A stretch of 64,000 nucleotides of DNA. Origin: Branchiostoma belcheri (lineage: Eukaryota; Chordata; Leptocardii; Amphioxiformes; Branchiostomatidae). This document shows positions 62,477 to 64,000 of the stretch, in pieces. Location: the NCBI RefSeq assembly GCF_001625305.1, contig NW_017802469.1, positions 222,967 to 286,966 on the forward strand, read 5' to 3'. Every line of letters begins with the position of its first letter. The first letter of the stretch is position 1. A model generated the notes under the pieces. That model was not told the origin of the DNA. It did not search any database and saw nothing but the letters and a program-made list of their open reading frames with translations. The position numbers and the translations under genes are program-made.

Positions 62477-62601
62477 GTATTGATCTATACTTGTTTTAAA
62501 CAAGTTTTGTCTATTTAAAGACTTCAATTTACCTGTATTTTCCTCTCAATTTGAACCTTTACTCACGACAGGTCCCCTCTTCTGTTTCGAAAACATCTGG
62601 A

Positions 62602-62972
62602 GGCCACACCAATTTAATTTGTTGGTTCTCTGATTTTTTTAGAAAAAATATGAAGCAACAGGGCGAAAAATAAAAAATAAAAACAGACCAAGGCATCCTA
62701 TTATAGCCACAAATGCTACGATAGGAGCCATGAAGTCAACACAAAAGGCTGGGTTAAAATTTAAACACTGAATTTTGAACTTTCAATCAAACCACTGCAT
62801 TGATAGATGGAAAAACTGTAACAACTGGGAAGAAAACGACTTCCCTCAACTATTGGGGGCAAAATATGATCATTTTTAAGTTGATTCAGAACCAGAATTT
62901 TTTTTTTCTTTTGCAAATCAGACAAAAATGAAGAGGCGAATCTGAGAACCAACAAATTAAATTGGTGTGGCC
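62602..62972 (-). mobile_element. Harbinger-like MITE, family A
   Basis: GGCCACACCAATTTAATTTG to CAAATTAAATTGGTGTGGCC; flanks GGA/AGA in place of TAA. It begins 125 bases after the exon 10 donor. Confidence 0.88.
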
Positions 62973-63673
62973 AGAAGAAGATTAACTTTGTTATTTGTTC
63001 AGGTGTTCAATCATAATAGTCCTATGGCCAGAATTGTGAAGTATTGCTTCATATTTTAGTGATTTAGTGATGTAGTCAGTTCCTTGCTGCTCCAAATACT
63101 AGTAGTAGATTTAAGGGAAGTCCCAATTCATTGTAGTTAGAGTTGGATGTTAACTCTTAGGGTTTATTTCACTAGTAGTAGATATTCCAGAGATTTGGTG
63201 ATCTACATTTGTAGTACCTGTAGCTCTACATATACAAAATGTCAATATATTTATTGTATGGTTATTGAGCCAATTGAAAGTATATTCGAACAATTTTGGT
63301 CATACATACTCTATCTGTGAATACAGTGGCTTTATCAGGTAGGTAAGTCAAAGGAAAACAAAGTTCTTGTTTGTACATGTTCTTATCCAAGATTCACCTG
63401 CAGCACATAGCCACTTTATCTTCACATTGCTGTAGGTCACCATAGTTTGGATTCGTGAATGCTTGCTTGTTATGTTGTTTATGCACGGTGCATAGATTAT
63501 GCAAAATTTTTGCATCTTATTAGAATGTATTTGCATATGTGCATATGTTTGCATTGTTGTGAGTTACACAGTGTTATTTTAAGGGATGGCATGCTGTGGA
63601 TAGGTCACCTGTGGATGACTTTCTCTACATGGCTTTAGTTTTCCCTTGCCTTTTGCACCTTTATTTTCTACAG
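62973..63673. other. Intron 10; no feature recognised
   Basis: AT-rich, with ATTTGCATATGTGCATATG near 63530-63550. No further conserved tensin exon is seen to 64000. Confidence 0.5.
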
Positions 63674-63724
63674 AAGCTCCCTCTAAGTTGACAACCACAA
63701 AACTATTCAGGAACTCTAGAAAAG
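63674..63724 (+). CDS. Candidate 51-nt cassette exon in intron 10
   Basis: Bases 63674-63724 are preceded by a pyrimidine-rich TTATTTTCTACAG and followed by AAAG|GTAGAT. Entered in phase 1 from exon 10 they read GAA then APSKLTTTKLFRNSRK with one base over, so the exon is phase 1-1, has no stop and can be included or skipped. It would add 17 basic residues just after GIPNFDSKG. It has no counterpart I know in vertebrate tensins, so it is an alternative exon or chance. Confidence 0.35.
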
Positions 63725-64000
63725 GTAGATGCATTAAGAATGGAAACTGTGCACGTTTGTGGTTGCATGAATACATCTGTGTCTGTCCCTCCATCTGTAC
63801 TTGTTTCAGTCATTGTGTCATCCACTGCATGCCGTAAGGAGTTAGCAGAATGTAGAGTCGCATCACAGGCTATTGTTTTGTATTTGGACCAATGCAGGGC
63901 TAGGATTTGTTTCAGGGACTGTCTCAAAGTTTCTGTAGTCTTCACAAAAGAAATGCTTTTGGATTGAAGAAAAAATGTACTTTTGAAAAAAAGTTTTTTT

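Noticed and set aside
40752-62476. Identification as PTEN or auxilin/GAK
   Set aside because: [28 protein letters not shown] and HGIPNF are tensin-specific; PTEN and auxilin differ there, although the P-loop itself is PTEN-like.

Overview
This window looks like one large intron-rich animal gene on the + strand, packed with transposon debris. The gene is a tensin. Ten coding exons, from 11412 to 62476, splice in one continuous reading frame into about 273 residues: a novel acidic/proline-rich N-terminus, then the PTEN-like phosphatase (PTP) domain and the first part of the C2 domain. The 3' end of the gene lies beyond the window. Protein similarity (closest in my memory to vertebrate tensin-3/tensin-1), exon density, and several hundred-base MITEs in nearly every intron suggest a cephalochordate (amphioxus, Branchiostoma). 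This is inference, not a database match. A 20-N gap at 15035-15054 marks a draft assembly.

Layout. 1-11240: upstream region with diverged repeats, a 734-bp CpG-rich inverted-repeat element (1630-2363), a ~90-bp minisatellite (5975-6388) and several MITEs. 11241-11522: TATA box, 5' leader with a 19-codon uORF, and coding exon 1. 11523-29301: 17.8-kb intron 1, with MITEs, hairpin retroposons, a ~165-bp satellite array split by a truncated LINE (24365-25913) and a 60-bp tandem repeat. 29302-40819: exons 2-4, with a 1.8-kb frameshifted reverse transcriptase fragment (37056-38876) in intron 3. 40820-62476: introns 4-9 and exons 5-10, covering the phosphatase core. 62477-64000: intron 10, with one more MITE and a candidate cassette exon.

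Main biological point. The catalytic P-loop reads HCKGGKGRTG, one residue different from PTEN's. Cys184, Arg190, both lysines and a WPD-type Asp152 are all present, so this tensin should be a competent phosphatase, unlike human tensin-1 whose nucleophile is lost. The loop is cut by a 2.07-kb phase-0 intron between HCK and GGKGRTG, and the downstream acceptor is built on a five-copy minisatellite.

Mobile elements fall into families recognisable by termini and target-site duplications (TSDs): Harbinger-like MITEs with TAA/TTA TSDs (families A, B, C); TTAA-flanked piggyBac/Kolobok-like MITEs (G); MITEs with 9-bp TSDs (K, L); hAT-like MITEs with 8-bp or 6-bp TSDs; an unusual family (E/F) with 13-bp termini, ~6-bp TSDs and an interior made of ~30-bp monomers carrying paired TACG sites; and short hairpin-forming retroposons (D) with 9-14-bp TSDs and 5' truncation. 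Nested insertions give relative ages in several places. Letter names are mine.
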